Source: Streptomyces mutabilis (GTDB taxonomy: Bacteria > Actinomycetota > Actinomycetes > Streptomycetales > Streptomycetaceae). From it: DNA of 64,000 bases. Positions 43,946-52,156 of the stretch are shown one piece after another. The translations under genes were made by a program, and so were the position numbers. Every line of letters begins with the position of its first letter. Positions within the stretch are counted from its first letter, which is position 1. Location of the stretch: NCBI RefSeq assembly GCF_014649815.1, contig NZ_BMTT01000016.1:85688-149687 (forward strand), in the 5' to 3' direction. The notes beneath the pieces are model-generated. The model saw nothing but the letters and a program-made list of their open reading frames with translations, had not been told where the DNA came from and made no database searches.

Positions 43946-45732
43946 CGTGCGGCGACCAGTTCCTTCTCCACGGTGGGCTGTTCGGGAACGACCGGTCCGG
44001 CCGCGTCGCGCCGCCGCCGGGGCCGGCGCAGTCCGCCCGCCGCGGTGACGGCCAGCGCGCCCAGCAGGGCGAGGACGGCGGCGGGTGCGAGGACGGCCCA
44101 GGGGGCGCGTTCGGCGTAGGGCTGGTTCTCGGCGAGGAGCAGGCCCCACTCGGGCGACGGCGGCTGGGCGCCCAGCCCGAGGAACCCGAGGGAGGCGAGG
44201 GAGAGGGCGACGCCGGGAAGCCGCAGCAGCGCGTGCCGCAGCACGGGCGGCAGTACGGCCGGCAGGAGTTCACGGCGCAGCAGGTACCACCGTCCGGCGC
44301 CCAGCCCCCGGGTGGCCGTGATGTGCAGGGTGGCGCGCTCCTGCCGCAGCAGCGCCGAGGTGTGCGCGGCGAGCGGCGCCCAGGCGACGGCGCCCACGGC
44401 GAGGGCGGGCGTGGCCGCGCCGCTGCCCGCGACGGCGGTGACGAGGAGGGCGGCTAGTACGGGCGGCACGGCGTTGACCGTGTCGACGAGCGGCGCGGAC
44501 ACGCGGGGCACGAGCCCGAGGAGCACGCCCGCGACCAGGGCGGCGGCCGTGATGGCGGAGGCGAGCAGCAGCGTGTCGAACGCCCCGTGCCCGATGCGGG
44601 CGAGCAGGTCGCGGCCGAGGGAGTCGGTGCCGAAGGGGTGGTCGAGGGAGGGCGCCAGCAGCCGCTCCCCCGTATTGAGGGCGAGCGGATCGCGGGCCAG
44701 CCCGACCCCGACGACGGCGAGCAGGACGGCACCGTAGAGGAGGGGCAGCAGCCCGCCGGCGGGCGGTGCGGGCCGGTGCAGGGAGGACATGGCTCCGTCG
44801 CGCAGGGCGGGCCCGGTGAGGAGGCGTGCGGCGAGGCGGGTGGCGCCGGTGGCGAGCGCGGCCAGGAGTACGAGGGCGAGGGTGCCGGCCTGGAGGACGG
44901 GCAGGTCCTGGGCGAGGGCGGCCTGGAGGGTGGTCCGGCCGAGGCCGGGAACGTCGAAGACCTGCTCGACGGCGACCGCACCGCCCGTGAGCCCCACGGC
45001 GAACAGCCCGAGGTTGGGCAGCAGCGCGGGCACGCACCGCCGCAGTGCCTGCCGGGCGATGCGCCGCCCGGTCAGTCCCCGGGCGGCGGCGGCCAGCGCC
45101 CACGGCTCGCCGAAGGCACCGGGCAGCAGGTCATCCAGCAGCCGCCCGAGCACGGCCCCGGCGGGCAGCCCGAGGGCGAGCGCGGGCAGCACGGTCCACT
45201 GGGGCCCGTACCACCCGAGCGCGGGCAACCACCCCAGCTGCACCCCGACGACGGTCGCGAGCACGGAGGCGACGAGGAACTCGGGCAGCGAGGCGATCAC
45301 GGCGGACCCGGTCCCCCCGCGCCGCCGTCCACCGAGCCGCCGCCGGGCGCCCAGCCTCAGTGTGCGGGCGCAGACGATCCCGGCGGTGAGGGCGGCGACG
45401 AGCAGCGCGACGGACATGAGCAGCAGCGAGGCCCCGAGCGCTTGCAGGACGCCGGGCAGGACATCGCTCCCGGAGATCCACGACTGCCCGGCGTCGCCGC
45501 GCACCAGCCCGCCGAGCCACCGCCCGAGCACGTGCAGCGGACCGCCGTCGAGCCCGAGCTGCGCACGGATGTCGGCGAGCACCTCGGGCGTGGGATCGCG
45601 TTCGGCGGCCCGCGCCTTGAGCACGGTGTACGCCGGATCGGTCTGCGTGAGCCACGGCAGCAGCCCGATGCCGCACACCAGTCCCGCCGCCAGCACGACC
45701 CGCCACACCGCGGTGGCCACCCGCTGCCGCAC
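43942..45732 (-). CDS. Fused DppB-DppC-type ABC permease
   Basis: 596 residues. The N-terminal half (1-300) is DppB-like (TQTDPAYTVLK, ASLPEFLVASVLATVVGVQL, GGAVAVEQVFDVPGLGRTTL). The C-terminal half (about 310-596) is DppC-like (LAPSLDHPFGTDSLGRDLLA, SLASLGFLGLGAQPPSPEWG). Usually these are separate genes; fusion gives a single-chain channel. 3 bp after the binding-protein stop. No ATPase gene is in the operon, so an ATPase must be shared or encoded elsewhere. Confidence 0.9.
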   Translation of the reverse strand: MRQRVATAVWRVVLAAGLVCGIGLLPWLTQTDPAYTVLKARAAERDPTPEVLADIRAQLGLDGGPLHVLGRWLGGLVRGDAGQSWISGSDVLPGVLQALGASLLLMSVALLVAALTAGIVCARTLRLGARRRLGGRRRGGTGSAVIASLPEFLVASVLATVVGVQLGWLPALGWYGPQWTVLPALALGLPAGAVLGRLLDDLLPGAFGEPWALAAAARGLTGRRIARQALRRCVPALLPNLGLFAVGLTGGAVAVEQVFDVPGLGRTTLQAALAQDLPVLQAGTLALVLLAALATGATRLAARLLTGPALRDGAMSSLHRPAPPAGGLLPLLYGAVLLAVVGVGLARDPLALNTGERLLAPSLDHPFGTDSLGRDLLARIGHGAFDTLLLASAITAAALVAGVLLGLVPRVSAPLVDTVNAVPPVLAALLVTAVAGSGAATPALAVGAVAWAPLAAHTSALLRQERATLHITATRGLGAGRWYLLRRELLPAVLPPVLRHALLRLPGVALSLASLGFLGLGAQPPSPEWGLLLAENQPYAERAPWAVLAPAAVLALLGALAVTAAGGLRRPRRRRDAAGPVVPEQPTVEKELVAAR

Positions 45733-45735
45733 GGC

Positions 45736-47235
45736 TCAGCGCCGGGTGCCGGTGCCGACGAGGGTGCGCTCGTACGGGTCGAGGATCACGCCCTGCACGG
45801 AGTCGGCGACGCCGGTGATGATCCGCTGGTGCACGAGCGGCACCACGGCGTCGCTGCCGAGGATGCGGGCCTCGGCGGCCATGGCGGCGTCCTGCCGCTT
45901 CGCGGTGTCGGCGATCTTCTCGGCCTCGCCGACGGCGCGGTCGACGTCCTTGTCGCAGAGCTGGGCGATGTTGAAGCCGCCGTCGCAGGTGTAGTCGCTG
46001 GCGAGGACGGCGACGGGGTCACCGGTGTCGAGGAGGGTGTTGCGCGCGAGTACGAAGGCGTCGAACTTGCCCGCCAGGGCGTCTCCCTCCAACCGCGAGT
46101 ACTCCCGCACGGTGAGCTTGACCTTGAACCCGGCCTTCTCCAGCTGCTGCTTCACCACCTGGGCGGCCTCGGGCAGCTCGGGCCGGTTGTCGTAGGTGGC
46201 GAGGTTGACGGTGGCGCCACCGGGCTTCTCGGCCTCCGCCCGCCCGACGGGCGCGGTCCGCTTCCCCTCGGCCCAGGTCACGGCGGGCCCGTAGATCCCG
46301 GCGCTGGGGTCGGCGTACCCCTCGTACACGTCCTTGGCGAACACGGAGGTGTCGACGGCGGCACGCGCGGCGGCCCGCTGCCCGGCGTCCTTGAACGCCC
46401 CGGAGGAGGCGTTGAGAAGGAGGCTGGTGGTCCGGGTGGTGGCGGTGTCGCGCCGCGTCTTCTCGTCGAGCGTCGCCGCCTGGGCCACCGGAACGGCCTC
46501 GGCGATGTCCAGCTCCCCGGTGCGCAGGGCGTTGGCGCGGGCGGTGCCGTCGGCGATGAAACGGGCGTCGATGCCGGAGGCCTGGGCGCGGCCGCCCCAG
46601 TAGTCGTCGAACCGGTCGAGGGTGGCGGAGGTGGCGCCGTTGACCTCGGTCAGCTCGAAGGGGCCGGTGGCGTGGCCGACGGGGTCGACACGGTTCTTGT
46701 CGACGTAGGCCTTGCCGGACAGGACGGCGAGGCTGGGGCTGGACAGCCGCAGCGGCAGCACGGGGTCGGGCTCGGCGGTGGTGATCCGGACCACCCGCTC
46801 TCCCTGGGCCTTGGCACTGAGGGTGACACCGGCGAGGGCGGCGGGCGCGGGCTTCGCGTCGGTGGCGTGGGTGAGGGATTCGGCGACTGCGGCCGGGGTG
46901 ACGTCGCTTCCGTCCTGGAAGGTGGCGTCGCGGAGGGTGAACTCCCAGGTCTTCTCCCCGTCCCTGCGCCAGGACTCGGCGAGTGCGGGGGCGGCGGAGC
47001 CGTTGGCGTCGAGGGCGGTGAGGCCCTCGGTGACACCGAGGCGGCTGAGGAGGGTGGCGTCGGCGCCGTACGGGGAGAGGTTCTCGGCGGGCGGGAAGGC
47101 GAGGGCCACGCGGAGACGGGAGCCGCCCTCACCGTCACCCCCCTCGGTCTCGCCGCCGCCGGACGCGAAACACCCGGCTATCAGCGGGAACAGCAGGAGA
47201 GGGGCGAGCAGCCGGGAGCGGCGGTGGGAGCGCAT
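45736..47235 (-). CDS. Peptide/nickel-type solute-binding lipoprotein (SBP_bac_5)
   Basis: 499 residues. A lipoprotein signal ends LFPLIAGC (lipidated Cys22), followed by a Gly/Glu linker. SBP_bac_5 features: GVTEGLTALDANGSAAPALA, WEFTLRDATFQDGSDVTPAA, ELDIAEAVPVAQAA. ATG 47235 preceded by GAGGACC. First gene of the operon; a Zur/Fur-like box lies about 70 bp upstream. This family carries peptides, nickel or metal-chelator complexes, and the box favours a metal complex. Confidence 0.88.
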   Translation of the reverse strand: MRSHRRSRLLAPLLLFPLIAGCFASGGGETEGGDGEGGSRLRVALAFPPAENLSPYGADATLLSRLGVTEGLTALDANGSAAPALAESWRRDGEKTWEFTLRDATFQDGSDVTPAAVAESLTHATDAKPAPAALAGVTLSAKAQGERVVRITTAEPDPVLPLRLSSPSLAVLSGKAYVDKNRVDPVGHATGPFELTEVNGATSATLDRFDDYWGGRAQASGIDARFIADGTARANALRTGELDIAEAVPVAQAATLDEKTRRDTATTRTTSLLLNASSGAFKDAGQRAAARAAVDTSVFAKDVYEGYADPSAGIYGPAVTWAEGKRTAPVGRAEAEKPGGATVNLATYDNRPELPEAAQVVKQQLEKAGFKVKLTVREYSRLEGDALAGKFDAFVLARNTLLDTGDPVAVLASDYTCDGGFNIAQLCDKDVDRAVGEAEKIADTAKRQDAAMAAEARILGSDAVVPLVHQRIITGVADSVQGVILDPYERTLVGTGTRR

Positions 47236-47297
47236 GGTCCTCGGATCGGTCGGGTGCGTGCGTGGTGCGGAGACAGGACTGGAGCGGCGGCGACAAG

Positions 47298-47320
47298 AGC
47301 CTACATGACAATCATTTCCA
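47298..47320 (-). promoter_or_regulatory. Zur/Fur-like box and -10 element
   Basis: On the minus strand, TGGAAATGATTGTCA (47320-47306) matches the streptomycete Zur-type 7-1-7 palindrome TGAAAATGATTTTCA (recalled from literature) at 13 of 15 bases. TAGGCT (47303-47298), a good -10, follows directly. A bound repressor would block RNA polymerase. It drives the binding protein/permease/MFS operon. Confidence 0.65.
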
Positions 47321-47337
47321 TGATCGCGGGCCCTTCC

Positions 47338-47883
47338 TCACGGCATCGGCACATCGAAGTGCACGATGCCCTGCCCGCCGCCCGCGTCCTCCCGCTCGTC
47401 GTGCACGACCTTGGCGAGCGAGCGCCAGAACGGCTCGGCGCCGGTGACGGCGGGGTCGGTGTGCAGGTAGACGGCCCGGTACCCGCCGTCGGCGACGGCG
47501 AAGGCGAGCAGCTCGTCCACGAGCCGCCGCGCGAGCCCTCGCCGACGGTGCTCGGGCCGGACGTACACGCGGCGCAGCTGCGCGGTGACGCCTGAGGGGT
47601 ACTTCTCGGCGACGTGCGCGGGGTTCGGCGGGTGCGCGGGGCCCCGACTGTCGAGCGCACCGGTGGCGACGACCTCACCGCCCCTCCCGTCCACGGCGAC
47701 GAGCAGCGTGTGCCGGGCCGGCGTCACGTACGCCCCACCCAGGTCGATGATGTCGCCGTGCCAGCGGGGGACGTACCCGGTGCCGAAGTCCCGGTAGACG
47801 GTGTCGAGCATGACGGCTCGGGCTCCGTCCAGGTCGGCGGCGGTCGCTGTCCTGATGGTGTAGTAACTGTCGCGCACTTGCAC
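47338..47883 (-). CDS. GNAT-family N-acetyltransferase
   Basis: 181 residues. YYTIRTATAADLDGARAVML opens the fold; acetyl-CoA site VRPEHRRRGLARRLVDELLA; then YRAVYLHTDPAVTGAEPFWR. GTG 47883 or 47877 is the likely start; TACTAT directly upstream may be the -10 of a leaderless transcript. The long in-frame extension to 48240 is Arg-rich noise. Substrate unknown. Confidence 0.82.
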   Translation of the reverse strand: MQVRDSYYTIRTATAADLDGARAVMLDTVYRDFGTGYVPRWHGDIIDLGGAYVTPARHTLLVAVDGRGGEVVATGALDSRGPAHPPNPAHVAEKYPSGVTAQLRRVYVRPEHRRRGLARRLVDELLAFAVADGGYRAVYLHTDPAVTGAEPFWRSLAKVVHDEREDAGGGQGIVHFDVPMP

Positions 47884-47954
47884 ATAGTACGCAATAAGTG
47901 AAAGCGCAGGTCCAGGCCCCTGGTGGGACCGTCGATGCCGAGTTGCGGCGCGGG

Positions 47955-48420
47955 TTAGCGGTGACGCCACAGCTGAAAGAGCTCCAGGACCTCCATGCGC
48001 CAATGCATCTCGAGGAACGCGTCGGGTACGCGCTCTCGGCCGTGGCTGAAGCGGATGTGCCGGTACAGGCCGTGGGGCGACAGATCGGCACCGGCGACCA
48101 GTGCGGACAGCAGTGGTTCGTCCGGGGGCGTGTGCTGATCGACCACCACGAGACCTCACCCTGGTCGTCCGGATGCAGGAACGGCAGTGCCCCACCCGTC
48201 CGGCGACGCAGGTCTCCCCAGGTGACGGTCGTTCCGGCACGTGCCGCCTCTCGGAGCAGGAGGCGGATCCGGTCGGCGATGGACACGACCGCTTCCCGCT
48301 CCAGGCGGGGAGCCTCCGCGCCCCTGTCGGACGCGGCCCAGGTCGCCCTCTCGTGCGAGCGCGGATCGGCGCTCCTGCTCTCCTCCCGCTGCCGGTGCCG
48401 GAGATTCCCGCGCCAGCGCC
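47955..48420 (-). pseudogene. Frameshifted and 5'-truncated conserved actinomycete protein
   Basis: Two frames join near 48150: first RRWRGNLRHRQREESRSADP, AEAPRLEREAVVSIADRIRL and TVTWGDLRRRTGGALPFLHP, then DQHTPPDEPLLSALVAGADL, SPHGLYRHIRFSHG and LEMHWRMEVLELFQLWRHR. I believe this is a zinc-finger/CoiA-like hypothetical common in Streptomyces, but function is not known. Its 5' end stops exactly where the ISL3-associated sequence begins (about 48421). Confidence 0.6.
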
Positions 48421-48627
48421 TCAGGCCTTCTTCTGTGCGTCCGGCAACGGAACGGAGAGCCCACGGCGGAGCCGGTCCGCCTCCGCGAGTGTGGATTCGA
48501 GTTCCGCCGTGGTCAGCGTGGCTCTGCGTGTGCCGAAATACTGGATCAGTGCGCCGAGGGCGCGAAGCGACGCGTCGGCCGGCGTTCTCGGCTCCTGATC
48601 GCGCACCCACTGCTTGAACTCCCGCAT
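48421..48627 (-). CDS. Short ORF coupled to the transposase fragment
   Basis: 68 residues, helical and charged (MREFKQWVRDQEPRT, ALIQYFGTRRATLTTAELES). Its ATG overlaps the transposase-frame stop (TGATG). It does not match the usual continuation of ISL3 transposases, so it may be unrelated sequence joined by rearrangement. No family known. Confidence 0.35.
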   Translation of the reverse strand: MREFKQWVRDQEPRTPADASLRALGALIQYFGTRRATLTTAELESTLAEADRLRRGLSVPLPDAQKKA

Positions 48628-49031
48628 CAGACCGGCTGGAGGTAGGCGCGGACGGCGCCGTAGCCGCCCGTGTAGCCGTGAGCCTTGATCTCTTCCCAGA
48701 GGGTCCAGGCGTTCGTGCAGCCCTGGGCCCATCGCTCGTGCAGGTACGGCTTGAAGTTGTCGAGCTTGGTCTGGCGGTTCTGCCACTGCCCTTGGAACAG
48801 GTCTTCCGGCCTCGCGGCGTCGGCCAGCCGTTGGACGGTGCGATAGGTCATGCCGAGCTGTCGCTGGATCGAGCGTCGGCTGTGGCCGGCGGCCAGCAGC
48901 GCGTGGACAGTGGCGCGCCTGGCGCGGGTGCGGTCGGCGAACCGGTGCCCCCTGGGCCATGGCGACCCGCTCTCGGCCGGTTCCAGTGCCGGAGCCTTCT
49001 CCGGCGCCGACTCAGCGAAGGTCCAGATCAT
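48627..49031 (-). pseudogene. ISL3-family transposase, internal fragment
   Basis: Seen: DRTRARRATVHALLAAGHSR, RSIQRQLGMTYRTVQRLADA, LDNFKPYLHERWAQGCTNAW and EIKAHGYTGGYGAVRAYLQP: the mid-protein helix-turn-helix and linker of ISL3 transposases. The zinc-finger N-terminus and the whole DDE catalytic domain are missing, as are recognisable terminal repeats. ATG 49031 may only be fortuitous. Confidence 0.75.
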
Positions 49032-49033
49032 GA

Positions 49034-49121
49034 GAGCATCCCCGCGGCGTGCGGGGAGCAGGGATCCACCGGTTCGAGCCCGTAGTGCAGTACGACCATC
49101 CCGCGGGCGCGAGGATGGTCC
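49034..49121. CRISPR. Possible one-spacer type I-E CRISPR remnant
   Basis: A 28-bp hairpin-bearing unit (49034-49061, GAGCATCCCC...GGGGAGCAG) reads on the other strand as CTGCTCCCCGC...GCGGGGATGC, the form of actinomycete type I-E repeats. A degenerate copy (49094-49121, GACCATCCCGCGGGCGCGAG) begins exactly 60 bp later, leaving a 32-bp spacer, the standard I-E size. Only about 60 percent identity between the copies; no cas genes in the window. Chance similarity of GC-rich hairpins is possible. Confidence 0.35.
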
Positions 49122-49147
49122 CGCGGCGGCCTCGTCGGGGCTGCTCA

Positions 49148-49187
49148 ACCCAGCCCAGCCCAGCCTGGCCTGGCCTGGCCTGGGCCA
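49148..49187. repeat. Tandem CCCAG / CCTGG pentamers forming a hairpin
   Basis: About three CCCAG units are followed by four CCTGG units, so the two halves can pair. It lies right after the stop (49192) of the leftward XRE gene, so it could act as its terminator; slippage-prone. Confidence 0.6.
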
Positions 49188-49191
49188 ACGG

Positions 49192-50037
49192 TCACGGTGC
49201 CGTGTCGGGAGGGTCCAGCTGGGCCAGTACGGTGGCGCTCGGGCTGCCGGGATCTGCGGTGTAGAGCACCAGCCGTAGGTCGGTACCGGGCATGAGCAGG
49301 GTTTGACGGTCCAGTTCCAGCTCGCCGAGTTCCGGATGACGCAGGCGTTTGCGCAGCGTCGGCCGGGGGCGCACGTCGTGGCTGCGCCAGCCGGCGGCGA
49401 AGTCCGGGTCGTGCGCGGCGTACTCGTTGACCAGCTCGCCCAGCGCACGGTCCGCCGGGTGGCGGGCGCCGGCCGCGCGCAGGTGGGCGGCGGACTGCCG
49501 GGCGAAGTCGCCTTCCGCGCCGGGGGGTGCCGAGCAGAGGGTACCGCCCAGCCGGATGGCGAGGCGTACGGTGTTGCGCTCGTGGAGAGGCAGCTGGGCG
49601 AAGTCGATGATCAACGTGGCCGCCGCAGCGTTCCAGGCCACGATGTCCTCCAGGCCGTTCACCAGGTAGGCGGGTATCGGCCCGAGCCGGTGCAGCAGTC
49701 GTCGTGCATCGGCAGGCACCGGCGCACGATCGGCGTCCCTGCTGGGCGGGAACTGCCCGGCGAGCCGCGCCAGGTGCTCACGCTCTGTGGTGGTGAGGCG
49801 CAGCGCCGTGCCCAGCGCGGTCAGCACCTGCGGTGACGGACGAGGCGCGCGGGCCTGCTCCAGTCGCTCGTAGTAGCTGGTGGACACCCCTGCCAGGGCG
49901 GCCACTTCTTCCCGGCGCAGCCCGGGGGTGCGCCGGGCACGTCGGCCGGGTGGGTGGACGGCCGTGGCCGGCATCTGGGCCGGGTGCAGCGCCTCACGTC
50001 GGCGGCGCAGGAAGTCGGCCAGTTCTCCTCTGCTCAC
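49192..50037 (-). CDS. XRE regulator with MmyB-like ligand-binding domain
   Basis: 281 residues. HTH near 35-75 (RRTPGLRREEVAALAGVSTS, YYERLEQARAPRPSPQVL), then the MmyB PAS-like domain (YLVNGLEDIVAWNAAAATLI, FARQSAAHLRAAGARHP, ELGELELDRQTLLMPG). GTG 50037. The family typically controls a divergent oxidoreductase gene, as here (50173 and 50616). A perfect 15-bp palindrome lies between. Confidence 0.9.
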   Translation of the reverse strand: MSRGELADFLRRRREALHPAQMPATAVHPPGRRARRTPGLRREEVAALAGVSTSYYERLEQARAPRPSPQVLTALGTALRLTTTEREHLARLAGQFPPSRDADRAPVPADARRLLHRLGPIPAYLVNGLEDIVAWNAAAATLIIDFAQLPLHERNTVRLAIRLGGTLCSAPPGAEGDFARQSAAHLRAAGARHPADRALGELVNEYAAHDPDFAAGWRSHDVRPRPTLRKRLRHPELGELELDRQTLLMPGTDLRLVLYTADPGSPSATVLAQLDPPDTAP

Positions 50038-50073
50038 CCGGCCAGGTTGGCACAACGGCACTTGGCTTAGCCA

Positions 50074-50088
50074 CGGACCAGTGGTCCG
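50074..50088. promoter_or_regulatory. Operator CGGACCA-G-TGGTCCG
   Basis: A perfect 7-bp inverted repeat around one base in the divergent region between the XRE gene and the NTF2-like gene. Overlaps a second symmetry, CCAC-N6-GTGG (50071-50084). Confidence 0.6.
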
Positions 50089-50172
50089 GGGCTCATCGGT
50101 GCGTTTCACGGTGCCGCCCCGTGAGCCCACTCTGGTGCGGTCACACGACCTGCTGAACGTTGGAGAATCACC

Positions 50173-50619
50173 GTGCCACCACGCACTTCCGAAGAGACCT
50201 TCCGCCGGCTGCTGGAGCTGCTGCTGGCCAAGGACATGGATGCCATCGCCGATCTGTGGGCGGAGCACGGCACCGCCGAGTTCCCTTTCGCCGAAGGCAC
50301 CTCACCGAGACAGCTGACCGGACGTGAGGCCGTCCGGGACTATCTGGCCGGCTACCCGGACCTGATGGACGTGCAGGCGATCCCGACCGTCACCGTGCAC
50401 CACACGGACCAGCCGGACACCATCGTGGTGGAGTTCACCGCACACGGCCGCACGGTGGCCACCGACGAGCCGTACCAGTTGGACTACATCACGGTGCTCA
50501 CCACCCACTGCGGCCTGATCACTTGTTACCGGGACTACTGGAGCCCGCTGACCGCCGCCTCAGCGGCCGGCACGCTGCCCGAACTGCTCGGCTCGCTGCG
50601 TTCGCAGGCCACCCGATGA
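50173..50619 (+). CDS. SnoaL/NTF2-like protein
   Basis: 148 residues. TSEETFRRLLELLLAKDMDA, DLWAEHGTAEFPFAEG, GREAVRDYLAGYP and CYRDYWSPLTA outline the cone-shaped NTF2 fold used by small cyclases, isomerases and ligand-binding proteins. No catalytic assignment. Its stop overlaps the next start (ATGA). Confidence 0.8.
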   Translation: MPPRTSEETFRRLLELLLAKDMDAIADLWAEHGTAEFPFAEGTSPRQLTGREAVRDYLAGYPDLMDVQAIPTVTVHHTDQPDTIVVEFTAHGRTVATDEPYQLDYITVLTTHCGLITCYRDYWSPLTAASAAGTLPELLGSLRSQATR

Positions 50620-51482
50620 CCGGCGTGCTGATCACCGGCGGCACCGGGAAGACGGGCAGCGCCCTGGCCGAACTGCTCCGCCGAAGCGGTGTACCGATTC
50701 GAGTGGCCAGCCGCACCCCACCGGCCGACGCCCCCCACGCGGTTCGGTTCGACTGGAACGACCCGGCCACCCATTCGGCCGCGCTGCACGGGATGGACCA
50801 GGTCTACCTGGTACCTCCGGTCAACACCACGGACCCGATGCCGCTGGTCGAACCGTTCTTGGCCGAGGCCGAACGCCTCGGCGTGCGCCGGACGGTGCTG
50901 CTCGGCTCCGCCATTGTGCTGCCCGATGCCCCCAGCGCGCTGGAACTGGCCGCGCACGTGCGGGCCCGGCCCGGATGGGTGGTGCTGCGCCCCTCCGGGT
51001 TCATGCAGAACTTCCTGGCCCCCCACCCGCTGGGTGAGCGGATCCGGCGACGTGGTGAGATCCGTACCGCCGCCGGAACCGGCCGGGCGGGCTGGATCGA
51101 CGCGCGAGACATCGCGGCGGTCGCCGCCGCACTACTGACCGACCTCGACGGTCACCCCGCCGACCGGCGTGACTACCTGCTCACCGGGCCGAAGGCGCTG
51201 AGCTACCAGGACGCGGCACAGATCATCACCCACCACACCGGGCGACCGGTCCGCGTCGTGCCCGTCGGGGTCGCCGAGCAGGCAGAAACCTACCGTGCGT
51301 CCGGCATGCCGGACGCTTTCGCGACCGCCCTCGCCGCCGTCGACGCCGGCATCCGAACCGGCCGGGACGACCAGATCAGCACTACGGTGCTGGACCTGAC
51401 CGGCCGCCCACCCCGCGCCTTCGCCGAGTTCGTCCAGGACCACGCACCCCAGTGGGCGAGCGCCGGGACACCCGAAGACTGA
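50616..51482 (+). CDS. NmrA-like NAD(P)-binding oxidoreductase
   Basis: 288 residues. Rossmann VLITGGTGKTGSALAELLRR, DQVYLVPPVNTTDPMPLVEP, WVVLRPSGFMQNFLAPHPLG, and GPKALSYQDAAQIITHHTGR. Atypical SDR with no Tyr-x3-Lys, so it may be a redox sensor or quinone reductase. Operon partner of the NTF2-like gene, presumably under the MmyB-type XRE regulator. Confidence 0.87.
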   Translation: MTGVLITGGTGKTGSALAELLRRSGVPIRVASRTPPADAPHAVRFDWNDPATHSAALHGMDQVYLVPPVNTTDPMPLVEPFLAEAERLGVRRTVLLGSAIVLPDAPSALELAAHVRARPGWVVLRPSGFMQNFLAPHPLGERIRRRGEIRTAAGTGRAGWIDARDIAAVAAALLTDLDGHPADRRDYLLTGPKALSYQDAAQIITHHTGRPVRVVPVGVAEQAETYRASGMPDAFATALAAVDAGIRTGRDDQISTTVLDLTGRPPRAFAEFVQDHAPQWASAGTPED

Positions 51483-51533
51483 GCTCCTTCGAGTTGGTCA
51501 CCGATCGGGTGATGGGCCGTGAAGCGCGACGAG

Positions 51534-51596
51534 CGAGGCCCCCCGGGCTGTTGATCGAGGTGTCTGACGTCTCAATCACGTTGCTCGGGGGCCTCG
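51534..51596. repeat. Inverted repeat with a 43-bp loop
   Basis: CGAGGCCCCC (51534-51543) and GGGGGCCTCG (51587-51596) are perfect complements. Located between the convergent NmrA-like and I36 genes: either a long-loop terminator or the scar of an insertion sequence end. Confidence 0.45.
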
Positions 51597-51626
51597 TTGG
51601 TCATCCACCTGCCGGCATCGTCGGCG

Positions 51627-52085
51627 CTATTCGGCCCAGTTGTTGCCGCAGGCGGTGTAGACAACCCAGCGATGCGAGCTGATGGCGTTGTTCACTGTGG
51701 CACCACTGGAGAACTTGTCGTCGGCAAGGTTGGAGGCGAACCCCTCGTTGCGCGACAGGCAGATGTAGCCTCCGGTCCACCCCGTGCCGGTCCCATTGAA
51801 GAACTGAACCTCGAGCTGCGTACCCTTGTTGAGGATCGATGAGGCCTTGTTGGTGGCTGACGCCCGATAATCCCCGATGCCGTCGCCCCAGTTGGAGTCC
51901 CAGCCGTCGTCCTTTCCGAGGAAGCCGGTGCAGCTGGTGCCGTCATAGGCGTACATGTAGGTGGGCGTCGCACCATCCTCCCACGCATTGTCGCAGGCCG
52001 AGGCCGCGTGCGCGGTAGAGACCGGGAAAGCAGTTCCGAGGGCGGCCATGGCCATGACGGTCAGGACGGCGGGGAGCTTGCGCAT
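51627..52085 (-). CDS. Secreted peptidase inhibitor-like protein (I36 family)
   Basis: 152 residues. Signal peptide MRKLPAVLTVMAMAALGTAF cut near AHA-AS. The mature part is Cys/Trp/Asn-rich (CDNAWEDGA, CTGFLGKDDGWDSNWG, NKASSILNKG, SHRWVVYTACGNNW), the beta/gamma-crystallin-like pattern of Streptomyces metalloproteinase inhibitors. ATG 52085 has AAGGAG at 7 bp. Target protease unknown. Confidence 0.75.
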   Translation of the reverse strand: MRKLPAVLTVMAMAALGTAFPVSTAHAASACDNAWEDGATPTYMYAYDGTSCTGFLGKDDGWDSNWGDGIGDYRASATNKASSILNKGTQLEVQFFNGTGTGWTGGYICLSRNEGFASNLADDKFSSGATVNNAISSHRWVVYTACGNNWAE

Positions 52086-52156
52086 GCGGGACTCCTTGTA
52101 GATTGATTCTTTCCGCGACCATTTGGTCGTGTTTTGGGCAGAGTCGTGAGTGTGCT

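Noticed and set aside
44587-47595. A 1002-codon rightward frame
   Set aside because: Entirely antisense to the permease and binding-protein genes, with Gly/Glu-rich composition typical of GC-rich shadows.
47338-48240. A 300-residue acetyltransferase
   Set aside because: About 119 Arg/Pro-rich residues before the GNAT fold overlap a remnant gene; the true start is near 47883.
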